DNA of 36,111 bases, from NCBI GenBank assembly GCA_019113825.1, contig DXGR01000115.1, forward strand, positions 1-36,111. Reading direction: 5' to 3'. The stretch's first letter is position 1. Each line of letters begins with the position of its first letter. Made by a program: the position numbers and the translations under genes. Of this stretch, positions 1 through 8,690 are shown piece by piece. Under the pieces are notes generated by a model. That model was not told the origin of the DNA and searched no databases. It saw nothing but the letters and a program-made list of their open reading frames with translations. Origin of the DNA: Candidatus Stackebrandtia excrementipullorum. Its GTDB lineage: Bacteria > Actinomycetota > Actinomycetes > Mycobacteriales > Micromonosporaceae.

Positions 1-1
1 C

Positions 2-358
2 GACACGCCACACAGCCTGTCATACGCGACACGGAACGTCGCCACGGTTAGCGGCTCAACGGTCCTTCACGAAGCCGTACCGCAAGTGTTTGTGTTTCAA
101 CAGAGCCACCTCGCCGAGGAACTTCGGCGGGCCTCACCGCTGTGGTTGCGGTTCGTCGGAGACGACCGAACCGGCGAATGGCGGCTGTTCTCCTTCGTCT
201 TCCTCAACAGGTTCAAACCCGAGAGCGCCCTGGTTCGGCACAACAAGAAGCCTGTTCGCCGGCTCACCGTGACCGACGAGCACGTCGATAAGTCGGCCGT
301 CGACTGGCTCCGCTACACGAGCGTCCCGGTCGGTGAAGCCCCGGAACCTCCCCGGTAA
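2..358 (+). CDS. C-terminal part of an unknown protein, cut by the window edge
   Basis: The reading frame is open from the first bases of the window to a TAA at 356-358, so this is probably the end of a gene that starts upstream; an internal GTG at 86 is the only evident start inside the window. Third codon positions are strongly G/C, as in real genes here. I do not recognise the family. The visible part is soluble, with several Arg/Trp/Phe-rich stretches (for example the segment WLRFVGDDRTGEWRLFSF) and no obvious membrane segment. The opposite-strand frame over the same bases is Arg/Cys-rich and looks like a shadow. The next gene on the same strand starts about 150 bases downstream. Confidence 0.5.
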   Translation, partial: DTPHSLSYATRNVATVSGSTVLHEAVPQVFVFQQSHLAEELRRASPLWLRFVGDDRTGEWRLFSFVFLNRFKPESALVRHNKKPVRRLTVTDEHVDKSAVDWLRYTSVPVGEAPEPPR

Positions 359-510
359 CCGTCGACACCGATATTCACGGCCACGGAGGTCCGGTGCGAG
401 GATAGATCCGACGGCGCCACGCCTGACCGGGAACTCACAGGCGCATGCGTGTAACCTCGCCCACCTCAAGCGGTACCCCTCAAAGAGGCTTGTGGTTAGG
501 GAAACGTTCG

Positions 511-1224
511 GTGGAATCACTCTTCGGCATGTTCGACCAACTGTTCACGACGCAGCCGTCCCCCGAGTATTGGATCGTGGTCGCCACAGGGGTGGCCGCG
601 GTCGCTGCGGTCCTGGTCGACGTGGTGTGGCGGCGTGCCCGCAACGTCATCACGATCGCCCACGAAGGCGGTCATGCGCTGGTGGCCCTCCTCACGGGCC
701 GCAAGCTGCACGGTATCCGGCTGCACTCGGACACCTCCGGTGTGACGTTTACGCGTGGCCGAGAACGCGGGTTGAGTGCGATCCTGACGCTGTTGGCCGG
801 TTATCTGGCGCCCGCGCTGGTGGGGTTGGCCTTGGCGTGGCTGCTCAGCCGCGGCCAGATGGTGCTGCTGTTGTGGATAAGCCTGGCCCTGTTGGGTGCG
901 ATGGCACTGTTCATCCGCAACCTGTACGGCCTCGTCACGATGGTGGTGACCGGCCTTCTCGTGTTCGCGGTGACGTGGTGGGCCGAGCCCGACGTGCAGG
1001 GCGTCTTGGCCTACCTGGGGGTCTGGTTCCTGCTGGTCGGTGCCGTGCGTCCCGTGTGGGAGGTGCACCGGCAACGACTGCGGAGCCGCAACCGCACGTC
1101 CGACCCGGATCAGCTTGCCGGGATCACGCCGCTGCCGGCGATGGTGTGGTTGTTGTTCTTCGCTCTGGTGAACGTCGGCTGTCTCGCGTTCGGTGCTCGG
1201 CTGCTCCTGCCCGGACTGTGGTGA
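511..1224 (+). CDS. M50-family (site-2-protease-like) membrane metallopeptidase
   Basis: A 237-residue integral membrane protein with the zinc-binding motif HEGGH at about residues 51-55 (HExxH of M50B-type peptidases). Hydrophobic segments lie before the motif (about 20-40) and in several stretches after it, ending in a C-terminal membrane span. Known members cleave within or near the membrane or have unknown substrates; no substrate can be inferred here. I prefer the GTG at 511 because AGGGAA lies 7 bases upstream; a longer frame from 445 has no clear ribosome-binding site, and ATG 529 is an alternative. It is followed by a decayed DUF1772 gene, so it appears to stand alone. Confidence 0.8.
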   Translation: MESLFGMFDQLFTTQPSPEYWIVVATGVAAVAAVLVDVVWRRARNVITIAHEGGHALVALLTGRKLHGIRLHSDTSGVTFTRGRERGLSAILTLLAGYLAPALVGLALAWLLSRGQMVLLLWISLALLGAMALFIRNLYGLVTMVVTGLLVFAVTWWAEPDVQGVLAYLGVWFLLVGAVRPVWEVHRQRLRSRNRTSDPDQLAGITPLPAMVWLLFFALVNVGCLAFGARLLLPGLW

Positions 1225-1284
1225 CGTTCCCCGATAACGTCGCACCGGAGACGCTCGACGGGTTGTCGCACGGTGCGGAGAAAA

Positions 1285-1731
1285 CGTGTCCGAGGGATTG
1301 CCGGCCGCTGCGACGGTATTGAGGGCGTGAGCGCGGGGACCTTGTACGCGTTCCCCTGTGCGGTCATGCCCAGGCCCCGCGTTGCGACAATGAGACGTTC
1401 GTCCACGCGATGAGCCACATCAGCAGGGCCATCCTCAATCCGTGGTTTCTGTTGATCTTCATCGGCGCCATTCCCGTGACCGGCACCACCGTCGTCGTGG
1501 GGTTCGTTTCGGGTGCTGCGGGGCGGCCCCTGCAGTAACGGTCGGTTTGGTGCTGTATCCGGTGAACTTCGGGATCACGGTGGCCGTGAATCCGTTGAAC
1601 AGCGATCCTGACGTCACCCCGGTGACCCCTCAGCGGTTCGCGCCGTGTTCGAGCCGAAGTGAAACCGGTGGCATCTGATCCGCACTGTGGCGGCGGCTTC
1701 GGTGTTCTGTGTGTGGCGCTCGCCGTCTAGA
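1285..1731 (+). pseudogene. Decayed DUF1772 (anthrone-oxygenase-like) membrane protein gene
   Basis: Pieces of one DUF1772-type protein appear in order but in different frames. One frame gives GVSAGTLYAFPCAVMP at about 1324-1371. The next gives RCDNETFVHAMSHISRAILN and continues into NPWFLLIFIGAIPVTG up to a TAA near 1537. A third gives VTVGLVLYPVNFGITVAVNP. A last gives AVRAVFEPK, a TGA where the family has Trp, then NRWHLIRTVAAASVF. I therefore count at least three frameshifts and one in-frame stop. The family is a small four-helix membrane protein of about 150-160 residues. The N-terminal helix is poorly preserved. No intact copy is visible in the window. Confidence 0.72.
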
Positions 1732-1764
1732 AGAAGTCGTCGCCGATGCGCGGTGGTCGGAAGG

Positions 1765-1797
1765 CCGCAGGGCCCACCCGTTGGGTGAGCCCTGCGG
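1765..1797. terminator. Hairpin downstream of the M23 peptidase gene
   Basis: CCGCAGGG pairs with CCCTGCGG and the inner arms CACCC and GGGTG pair, giving a stem of about 15 bp with one mismatch and a GTT loop. It lies just past the stop of the leftward peptidase gene. There is no long T-run, as is usual for high-GC actinomycete terminators. Confidence 0.6.
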
Positions 1798-1818
1798 GAT
1801 GGTGCAGGTGTTCAGTGG

Positions 1819-2997
1819 TTAACACCAGCCCCGGGCGGGACCGTTGGATCCCGTCCAGAGGTAGGCGTCGGCGACCCACGTCCCGTCGCTGAGGCGGTTC
1901 CACAGTCTCGTGGAGCCCCATCGTCCGGTGTGAGTGGTGCCGTTGGCCGAACAGGAGATCGTCACGGTCGCGCCGTCTGCGACGCTGCCGACGACCCCGT
2001 ATCCGGTGCCCGGACCGCTGCGTTTGTTGAGGCTGCTGGTGCCGTTGCCGTCGACGACTCCCTGGGTCAGGCCCAAAGCGCCGTAGTTGTACATGCTGCC
2101 GCCGGCGTACACGCGCTTCGAGCCGTGCAGGGCGCTGCCCTGGTAGGCGTACGAACCGTTCATGATCACCCATTTACCCAGGTTGGACCCGTGCAGTGCG
2201 GTGTAGGCGTTGTTGTGACGCAATCCCATGTGGACGTGACGGCCATTGGCGCCGCCGCCGCACGTGATGTCGGTGCCGGTGAAACCAAGGTAGGCGCCGG
2301 CGGCGACCGATGCACCGTTGACGTTGATGTTGTCCCACAGGTGGTAGTAGTCGGTGGCGAAGCCGCCGCCGTGGATGATGCGAATCCAGCCCTTACACAT
2401 CGTGTAGGCGGTGCCGGAACGCATGGCTCGTACGCGTTCGTCACCACCGGCGAAGTCGAGGGAGCTCCAGGGGTGGTGGTTACCGCTCCAGCCGTGTGGT
2501 CCGCTGGTCATTCTCCAGGTGGCGCCGACCGCGTACGGCAGCCGCATCTGGGTGCGGTTGTCGGCCAGGACGGTGACCTCGTCGGGCCCGAAGGAGGCGC
2601 GTTCGGCGTCGGTCAACACCGTTGCGTCCCTGGACAGGGAAGCGAAGTCGGCGGTTCCGTCGAAGGAGACGTTCCATTGGCCGGCGTCGTACTTGGCCAG
2701 GAAGAGTCGTCCTTCGGGGTAGGCGTCGCCGCCCTGCGGTGTCGTGATGACGGCGGTCCCGAAGGCCCAGTCGTCGGCTTCCTTGGTGACGGTGATCTGA
2801 GTGCTGTCCGCGTTGGCGGTCATCGTCAGGTCGGGGCGGACCGTGGCGCTGGTGGCCAGCATCTCCTTGGTCACCGTCGCGGTGAGGTCGTCGGGGGCGG
2901 TGGCGGTGGGGTCGGCCGAGGCGGTACCGGACAGACCGGTGAACATCAGCGCGGCTGCCGCCATTGTCGCGCTGATTCGGGTGAACAGTTTGGGCAT
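1819..2997 (-). CDS. Secreted LasA-like M23 metallopeptidase with C-terminal SH3-like domain
   Basis: A 392-residue secreted protein. Residues 1-28 form a Sec signal peptide ending ASA. A poorly conserved pro-region follows to about 160. The M23 domain at about 165-280 shows HHPWSSLD (zinc ligands around His175 and Asp181), YYH at 217-219 and HVHM at 254-257. This arrangement resembles the staphylolytic LasA/beta-lytic peptidases that cut glycine-containing peptide bridges. The last 75 residues look like an SH3-like repeat (KRSGPGTGYGVVGSV) and may bind cell wall. The ATG at 2997 has GGAGG at the right distance and starts exactly at the signal peptide; a longer frame to 3156 has neither. A two-component system lies directly upstream on the same strand and could control it. 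Substrate is inferred from family only. Confidence 0.88.
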   Translation of the reverse strand: MPKLFTRISATMAAAALMFTGLSGTASADPTATAPDDLTATVTKEMLATSATVRPDLTMTANADSTQITVTKEADDWAFGTAVITTPQGGDAYPEGRLFLAKYDAGQWNVSFDGTADFASLSRDATVLTDAERASFGPDEVTVLADNRTQMRLPYAVGATWRMTSGPHGWSGNHHPWSSLDFAGGDERVRAMRSGTAYTMCKGWIRIIHGGGFATDYYHLWDNINVNGASVAAGAYLGFTGTDITCGGGANGRHVHMGLRHNNAYTALHGSNLGKWVIMNGSYAYQGSALHGSKRVYAGGSMYNYGALGLTQGVVDGNGTSSLNKRSGPGTGYGVVGSVADGATVTISCSANGTTHTGRWGSTRLWNRLSDGTWVADAYLWTGSNGPARGWC

Positions 2998-3014
2998 GTG
3001 GCCTCCAATGCGAG

Positions 3015-3083
3015 TTCCGGGTGGGCACACCGGAAACAACGGGGGATCGATATGCATACATCGATACTCCACGCGCATGTTAA
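3015..3083 (-). promoter_or_regulatory. Promoter/operator region of the M23 peptidase gene
   Basis: In the leftward direction TTAACA (3083-3078) could be a -35 box, followed about 17 bases later by TGTATG/TATGCA as a weak -10. Around it are ATCGAT-8-ATCGAT (3046-3065), an off-centre palindrome TATGCATA (3051-3058), and TTCCGG-9-CCGGAA (3015-3035). Any of these could bind a regulator such as the neighbouring NarL-type protein. This is a motif reading only. Confidence 0.3.
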
Positions 3084-3152
3084 TCGTAAGTAACCCCGTT
3101 CGGCCAGCCGGGGAACGGCTCGATTCAGGGCTTACACATCGTGGAGAAGACC

Positions 3153-3806
3153 TCACGGTTCGATCAGACCGGCCCGGATGGCGTACCGGGTGAGCTCCAA
3201 CCGATCCCGCAGCCCGAGTTTCTGCAGGATGTTTGCGCGATGCCGCTCGACCGTCTTCACGCTGATATAGAGAATGTCGCCGATCTCTTTGGACGTGTGG
3301 CCTTCGGCGACGAGCTTGAGAATTTCCTCTTCACGATGCGTGATCGCCCGATCCGGGATGTCCTCCCCCTGTCGAGCACGTTCCAGATAGTTGCGAATCA
3401 ACGCGGTCACCGCGCCGGGGTACAGAAACGGTTCGTCACGCATCGCGGCACGACACGCCTCGACCAGATCACGGTCGGCCACCGACTTGAGAACATAGCC
3501 GCTGGCGCCGGCCTGCAACGCCTCGAAAAAGTACTGTTCGTTGTCGTACATCGTGAGGATGAGTATCCGCAGCTCCGGTTGGACGCGGGACAGTTCACGC
3601 GCCGCCTGCAATCCGGTCAGGCGCGCCATCGCGATGTCAAAGATCGCCAGGTCCGGTACGAAATGCTTCGCATGGTCGATGGCCTCGGCACCGTCACTGG
3701 CTTCGGCGACAACCGTCAAGTCGGGCTCCGAATCCAAAATCAACCGCACACCGCGCCGCACCAGAGCGTGGTCGTCGGCCAACAGAATCCGTGTCACCTG
3801 GGTCAT
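3153..3806 (-). CDS. NarL/LuxR-family response regulator
   Basis: A 217-residue response regulator. The receiver domain (about 5-120) has the acidic pair Asp11/Asp12, the phospho-acceptor Asp57 (in AIFDIAM), Thr85 and Lys107. A LuxR-type helix-turn-helix fills about 153-215, with the typical EEILKLVAEGHTSKEIGD and VKTVERHRANI signature. It would bind DNA as a dimer after phosphorylation by the adjacent kinase. Its start overlaps the kinase stop by 4 bases, so the two are translationally coupled. The M23 peptidase gene follows 155 bases downstream on the same strand and is a plausible target, but no binding site is established. Confidence 0.93.
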   Translation of the reverse strand: MTQVTRILLADDHALVRRGVRLILDSEPDLTVVAEASDGAEAIDHAKHFVPDLAIFDIAMARLTGLQAARELSRVQPELRILILTMYDNEQYFFEALQAGASGYVLKSVADRDLVEACRAAMRDEPFLYPGAVTALIRNYLERARQGEDIPDRAITHREEEILKLVAEGHTSKEIGDILYISVKTVERHRANILQKLGLRDRLELTRYAIRAGLIEP

Positions 3807-4840
3807 TGAGACGCGCTCCTGTTACGAACGGGTAGATGCAGTCGCACCTCGGTTCCGCCCTCGGGGTGGTCCGCGATGCTCAAATCCGCACCCACCAGTA
3901 GAGCACGTTCCCGCATACCTCTCATTCCGGCTCCTTCGGTGGCACGACCGAGCCCTTTCCCGTCGTCCCGAAGCCGCAGGAGGATGCCGTTACCGACCCG
4001 CCTCAGCGACACCTCCAAGCGGCGGGCGCGCGCGTGCCGGGCGGTGTTGGTGATGCTTTCCTGCGCCACCCGATACAGCACAAGCTCGGCCTCGTCACCC
4101 AGTTCGGGAAGGTCCGAGTCGAACTTGCGATGGACGGTCAATCGCGCGCTTCCGGCGACTTCGCTGGTGAGTGCCTTCAAAGCACTGTTCAATCCGAGCT
4201 CCTCCAGCACGCCGGGCCGCAGACGTCGGGCGATCCGCCGAATCTCGTCGAGGCTGTCCCGAGTGGTTTCCTGCACCTGACGAAGCTCCTCGCGAAGTTC
4301 CTCGGGCGCGTGGTCCTTGACGCGCTTCAATTCCAACAGCACGGCCGTCAGACTCTGCCCCACCTCGTCGTGCAGCTCCTGAGCGACCCTGCGGCGTTCG
4401 TCCTCCTGCGCCGACAGCGCGCGGGCCGTCGACAACGCCCGTTCGGCCTCCAATCGGTCGAGCATGGTGTTGAACGTGCGAATGAGGTCGGCGATACCGG
4501 CGTGTCCCCTCATCGCCGGACGCGGACCACTGCTCAACAGGTCTGTGGCGGTCATGACACGAACGAGACGCCGCAGCGGCCGGAGCCCCAGTTTGAGCAG
4601 TCCCGCGTTGATGACCAACAGCCCGGCGAAGCCGCTGAACAGGATGAGGATCTCGGATACCTGTGGCGACTCCGAAACCGTGATGGGGCCGAAGAGCAGC
4701 AGCAATATTCCGGTGATCAGCATCACGGAGTTGAGGAGAAAGATCCGCCAGAACAGGGACACGAAGTAAAGACCTCTCGGCTGCGTGACAGGGGGCGGGC
4801 TACTCCGGACAACCAGGGGACGTCCTTTGGCCTTCTCCAC
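3803..4840 (-). CDS. Membrane sensor histidine kinase (HisKA_3 type)
   Basis: A 345-residue kinase, partner of the adjacent NarL-type regulator. Two membrane helices (about 30-52 and 62-85) are separated by a very short extracytoplasmic loop, so it more likely senses a membrane or envelope state than a bound ligand. A HAMP-like linker follows (86-138). The HisKA_3 dimerisation domain contains the phospho-acceptor His157 in RVAQELHDEVGQSL. The ATPase domain has the N-box Asn265 (QESITNTARHA) and the G-box DDGKG at 292-296. The start is a GTG at 4840 with no strong ribosome-binding site, so a start slightly further in is possible. The stop overlaps the regulator start. Confidence 0.9.
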   Translation of the reverse strand: MEKAKGRPLVVRSSPPPVTQPRGLYFVSLFWRIFLLNSVMLITGILLLLFGPITVSESPQVSEILILFSGFAGLLVINAGLLKLGLRPLRRLVRVMTATDLLSSGPRPAMRGHAGIADLIRTFNTMLDRLEAERALSTARALSAQEDERRRVAQELHDEVGQSLTAVLLELKRVKDHAPEELREELRQVQETTRDSLDEIRRIARRLRPGVLEELGLNSALKALTSEVAGSARLTVHRKFDSDLPELGDEAELVLYRVAQESITNTARHARARRLEVSLRRVGNGILLRLRDDGKGLGRATEGAGMRGMRERALLVGADLSIADHPEGGTEVRLHLPVRNRSASQ

Positions 4841-5471
4841 TATTGCCGCCTGTCAGCCGCCACGCCAGCGTAGAGCGTGATCTTGTGTCGTAAAACCCGT
4901 GCGTCTTCAGCCTGGCCTACCGCTTCCAAAGAGTCCATGCGGGCCGACACCCAATTGAGTGTGTCGAAAATTACAGCCCGGAACCGGCAGCACACTCACG
5001 GAAATGGGTGCTGGCACCGATAGTCAATTCGATGATCACGGATCATGCTGTTATCGGCGTTAGACGATCGACTGCATGCCCGGTATCGACACTGTCGCCG
5101 AACGCAACCCCCGGGGAGCCTGGCATTCCGCCCAGATGCTCTCCCGATCGACGCCGACGTCATGATTCGCTTCTGGAACATGACCGCGCGGCGTAGCGCC
5201 GAATCCAGGCCAGGATGAAGGACTGACGCATGACGATGCGAAGAAGCCCCGCCACCCCCTCGTCATGCCCAATTACGGGCCGGTCCCCTCCCGTTACTCT
5301 CCGAACATTCCGTCATGCATCCTCCCCGGCCAACCCACCGGACCGGGGCGACCACCTGCGAGGAGTTTTTCGAATGTTCCGTCAACCTTTGGTGACGCAC
5401 GTGCCGTCACCCGTACCGCTGTTGCGGCTGAGGGCCGCCTTCATTGACGCCGGGCCTCCAGGCGGCTGCGC
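4841..5471. other. Divergent intergenic region (631 bases) without a convincing gene
   Basis: It separates the leftward kinase from the rightward permease and must hold both promoters. Short frames here have poor coding character. Three dyads are visible: ACACCCAATTGAGTGT (4947-4962, 14 of 16 symmetric), ATGATC-ACG-GATCAT (5032-5046, perfect arms) and GGTGACG-7-CGTCACC (5391-5411) about 60 bases before the permease start. I recognise no known riboswitch. Confidence 0.5.
5391..5411. promoter_or_regulatory. Inverted repeat upstream of the ArsB/NhaD permease
   Basis: GGTGACG and CGTCACC are perfect 7-base arms around CACGTGC, which overlaps the palindrome GCACGTGC. Its position about 60 bases before the start codon fits an operator or a leader hairpin. 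No regulator gene is adjacent, so its role is open. Confidence 0.3.
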
Positions 5472-6776
5472 ATGATGGAGAGCATCGCGCCGATCGCCGC
5501 GATCGCGATCTTCGCAGTCGCGTTCTTCTTCATCGCGACAGAGAAGTTCAATCGCGTAGCAGTGGTGTTGGTGACCGCGGGTCTCATGACCGCCATCGGG
5601 CTCACCACCGCCGATAGCATCTTCTACTCCCATCACGCCGGTATCGACTGGGGTGTCATCTTCCTCTTGCTCGGGATGATGGTCATCGTTGGGATCATCA
5701 AACAGACCGGCATTTTTGAGGCACTTGGCATCTGGGCGGCACAACGTTCCGGTGGCAAGCCTTACAAGCTGCTGGTACTGCTCATGGTCATTACGGCCGT
5801 GGCGTCACCGTTCTTGGACAACGTCACGACGATCATGCTGGTAGCGCCGGTAACGATCTCAGTTTGCCGTCGCTTGGACATTCCGGCGGCCCCATACCTG
5901 ATCGCCGAGGTTCTCGCCTCGAACATCGGTGGAGCGGTCACCTTGATCGGTGATCCCCCCAATATCATCATCGCCTCGCGCGCCGGTTTGACCTACATGG
6001 ACTTCATATACCACATGTCCCCCATTGTGGTGGTGATGTTCACGGTGTTCGTACTGATGGCACGCTTCATGTTCCGTAAATCATTCGTGTACCACCCCGA
6101 ACGTGTCGGCGCGGTCATGGCGATGGACGCCTCTGCACCGATTCAGGATCGGAAACTGTTGTACCGCTGCCTGGTCGTGCTGACACTGGTCATGATCGCT
6201 TTTTCGGTACACCACATCGTGCACATGGATCCGGCCGTGGTTGCGTTGTTGGGCGCCGGCATCATGGTGTTGGTTTCAGGCGTACGCACCTCTGATTACC
6301 TGGCCGAGGTCGAATGGTCGACGCTGGTCTTCTTCATGGGACTGTTCGTCATGGTCGGCAGTCTCGTGCACACCGGTGTCATCGGGACCATCGGCGACTG
6401 GGCCATCGGGATTATCGGCGACAACTACTTCGCCGCCGCCACCGGTCTGGTGTTCGGCTCGGCGATTCTGGGCGCGTTCTTCGACAACATCCCCTACACC
6501 GCGACCATGGCACCTATCGTTGAGGGCCTCGTGGCACAGGCTCCCGATCCCGCCACCGGGCAGTCCCTGTGGTGGGCGTTCGCCCTCGGTGCGGACCTGG
6601 GCGGTAACGGAACGGCCCTGGCGGCCAGCGCCAACGTGGTGATGCTCGGCATCGCCGCCCGCGCGGGCGAGCCGATCTCGTTCTGGAAGTTCACGAAGTA
6701 CGGCATCGTCACCACCATCGTCACCACGTTCATGGCGTGGATCTACGTCTGGTTGCGTTACTTCGTCTGGCTGTGA
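5472..6776 (+). CDS. ArsB/NhaD-family ion transporter (SLC13-like permease)
   Basis: A 434-residue polytopic membrane protein of the ion transporter superfamily that includes ArsB and NhaD. Diagnostic parts are the first-half re-entrant segment SPFLDNVTT (about 112-120), the LIGDPPN motif (158-164), and a matching second-half segment FFDNIPYTA followed by LGADLGGNGTALAASANVV. The length and two-fold repeat match full-length members. It may exchange Na+ for H+ (NhaD) or export an oxyanion; the sequence alone does not decide. Its convergent neighbour is NhaA, which favours a role in sodium or pH homeostasis. The ATG at 5472 has a weak AGGCGG upstream; ATG 5475 is an equal alternative. Confidence 0.85.
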   Translation: MMESIAPIAAIAIFAVAFFFIATEKFNRVAVVLVTAGLMTAIGLTTADSIFYSHHAGIDWGVIFLLLGMMVIVGIIKQTGIFEALGIWAAQRSGGKPYKLLVLLMVITAVASPFLDNVTTIMLVAPVTISVCRRLDIPAAPYLIAEVLASNIGGAVTLIGDPPNIIIASRAGLTYMDFIYHMSPIVVVMFTVFVLMARFMFRKSFVYHPERVGAVMAMDASAPIQDRKLLYRCLVVLTLVMIAFSVHHIVHMDPAVVALLGAGIMVLVSGVRTSDYLAEVEWSTLVFFMGLFVMVGSLVHTGVIGTIGDWAIGIIGDNYFAAATGLVFGSAILGAFFDNIPYTATMAPIVEGLVAQAPDPATGQSLWWAFALGADLGGNGTALAASANVVMLGIAARAGEPISFWKFTKYGIVTTIVTTFMAWIYVWLRYFVWL

Positions 6777-6794
6777 CCCTCAACGGTCGCCTGT

Positions 6795-6821
6795 GGCCGC
6801 GCGCTGTTTCGGCGCGCGGCC
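6795..6821. terminator. Shared bidirectional terminator between permease and nhaA
   Basis: GGCCGCGCGC and GCGCGCGGCC form a perfect 10-bp stem with a 7-base loop, placed between two convergent stops 53 bases apart and followed on the plus strand by GTTTCGATT. Confidence 0.8.
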
Positions 6822-6829
6822 GTTTCGAT

Positions 6830-8071
6830 TCAGGTCGACTCGAACCCCGGGTCGACGACCTTGTGTGCCCCGGCTCTGCGGTAATGCGCGTTACGGACAC
6901 CGAGTACCACCGACGCCAAGACCGCGGCGACCAGGGAGCCGATGAAGACTCCGGCTTTCGCGTGCATGAGCATCTCATCGTTGTTCGGGTATGACAGTTC
7001 CGTGATGAGCAGCGAGACGGTGAAGCCGATACCGGCCAGCTGAGACATGCCGATGACGTCGATCCAGGACAGCGACGGGTCAATATGTCCACCGACCAGT
7101 TTGGTCGTCAACCAGGCGCCACCGGCGACCCCGACGAGTTTGCCGACGACGAGTCCAAGTCCGATGCCCTGCGCCACCGGGTCGGTGAGGACGGCGCCGA
7201 ATCCGTCGAAGGCCACCCCTGCGGACATGAACGCGAAAACGGGCAGTGCCATCCCCATCGCCCACGGGCGTAGATTGAACTCGGCACGGTGGGCGGGGTC
7301 GACTGTTTCGCCCTCGTGTTTCGTGGTCCGCATGAGCACACCGAGCAAAACACCGGCGATGGTGGCGTGAACCCCGCTGGCGTGCATGAGCATCCACGTG
7401 GCGGCGATGAGCGGCAGGTAGACGATCCACGTGGGGAACCGGGACGCCGCCAGGCTCGCAGCGAATCCGTGACCGCGCTGTAGGTAGGCGAAGGCCGCGA
7501 GTACCGGGACGAGCGCAACCAGGGCCCAAAGCTCGACACCGCCGGTGTAGAAGATCGCGATGACGAGGACCGCGATGAGATCGTCGACGACCGCCAGAGT
7601 CAACAGGAACAGGCGTAGCGCAGCGGGCAGACGTGACCCGACGACGGCGAGAACGGCTATCGCGAACGCGATGTCGGTGGCCACGGGGATGCCCCAACCT
7701 GCGGAGGCTTCGGAGTCTCCGAGGGTGAAGAGGAGGAAGATCCCGGCGGGGACGATCACGCCGCATAGGGCGGCCACAACAGGGACCACGGCCTTCTTCA
7801 GGTCGCGCAGTTGACCGTTGACGAACTCCTGTTTCAGTTCGTTGCCGACGATGAAGAAGAACAGCGCCAACAGGGCGTCGGCCGCCCAGGCTTCCAGGGT
7901 CAGGTCGAGATGCCAGGACGCGGGACCGACGGTGATGTGGCGCAGTGATTCGTACGACGCTCCCCACGGTGAGTTCGCCCATATCAGGGCCAACGCCGCT
8001 GCCGCGATCAACAGCAATCCGCCGGTCTTGTCGCTGCGCAGCGCATCTCCCAGTCGGGCCGTCCGGCTCAT
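6830..8071 (-). CDS. nhaA: Na+/H+ antiporter NhaA
   Basis: A 413-residue inner-membrane antiporter that expels Na+ (or Li+) in exchange for H+ at alkaline pH. The family signatures are present: FFFIVGNELKQE near 71-82, ATDIAFAIAV with Asp133, and VVDDLIAVLV with the ion-binding pair Asp163/Asp164, at the same numbers as in the E. coli protein. The C-terminal half carries the usual LPVFAFMSAGV and SLLITEL segments. The ATG at 8071 is preceded by AGGAAAG at good spacing. It is transcribed towards the ArsB/NhaD-type permease and shares a terminator with it. No NhaR-like regulator is nearby. Confidence 0.95.
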   Translation of the reverse strand: MSRTARLGDALRSDKTGGLLLIAAAALALIWANSPWGASYESLRHITVGPASWHLDLTLEAWAADALLALFFFIVGNELKQEFVNGQLRDLKKAVVPVVAALCGVIVPAGIFLLFTLGDSEASAGWGIPVATDIAFAIAVLAVVGSRLPAALRLFLLTLAVVDDLIAVLVIAIFYTGGVELWALVALVPVLAAFAYLQRGHGFAASLAASRFPTWIVYLPLIAATWMLMHASGVHATIAGVLLGVLMRTTKHEGETVDPAHRAEFNLRPWAMGMALPVFAFMSAGVAFDGFGAVLTDPVAQGIGLGLVVGKLVGVAGGAWLTTKLVGGHIDPSLSWIDVIGMSQLAGIGFTVSLLITELSYPNNDEMLMHAKAGVFIGSLVAAVLASVVLGVRNAHYRRAGAHKVVDPGFEST

Positions 8072-8379
8072 TCCGCTTTCCTTTTGCTCGAATCGTTGGA
8101 TGGGTTTGGGTCACAAGGTGTGGTCTTGCAGATGCGATCACGTTGTGGTCGGCACCCGCGAGTCATGTAACTACGCCGCCGTCACCTGCGAGTGAGAATC
8201 TCGACGAGTCCGATAACGTCTCCCGATCTCTCGTTCCCACGGGGCGACCGGCTCGGGTACGAACCCGAGGACGCGGTGCACAACCGCCCAGGGTCGGCGG
8301 GTCGGCGGAAAACGGTCGTACGGCCCTGTGGCGACCGTCATCGGACGTTTTGCAGCACGTTCCAGTCCGCCGCGGGGGG

Positions 8380-8690
8380 CGCGGGGGCGGAGCAAAAATC
8401 GATCGACGGTGCCGTGCCACCTGCTGGAGCATCGGCTCCGCGGTCTCCGTGTCGACGGCGTCGAAGCGGTCGAGTGCGTGCTCCCCCGGGCTCCGCCGCC
8501 ATGCCGGTGATCGCAACGCGGCGACGGGATCAACATCGAGGGAAACGATTCCGGTGGGCGCCGGAACGCGTGCGGCGATTCCGGGTGACGAGCACCTGCG
8601 GCGACGGCGGGCCCCGGTGAATGTCCGACGATAACGACGTCGGTGGCGGTGACGACGTCGACCACATCGACCGGGATGTGGCCGCACCGT
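8380..8690 (-). pseudogene. Possible remnant of an alpha/beta hydrolase
   Basis: Reading leftward, one frame gives DVVIVGHSPGPAVAAG, which looks like a beta-strand followed by the GHSxG nucleophile elbow of alpha/beta hydrolases. After a frameshift near 8590 the next frame gives PGIAARVPAPTGIVSLDV, which fits the helix and strand that follow the elbow, then a further segment ending RHRRSIFAPP. No start, no acid or His partner and no intact frame can be assigned. Two adjoining family-like pieces in neighbouring frames are suggestive, not proof. Confidence 0.3.

Noticed and set aside
134-520. Minus-strand 128-residue frame opposite the first gene
   Set aside because: Arg- and Cys-rich composition and no ribosome-binding site; the plus-strand frame has better codon use and continues to the window edge.
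5000-5471. Possible c-di-AMP or ion riboswitch before the permease
   Set aside because: Segments such as GCCGAATCC recall riboswitch cores, but the remaining conserved elements and pairing are missing.
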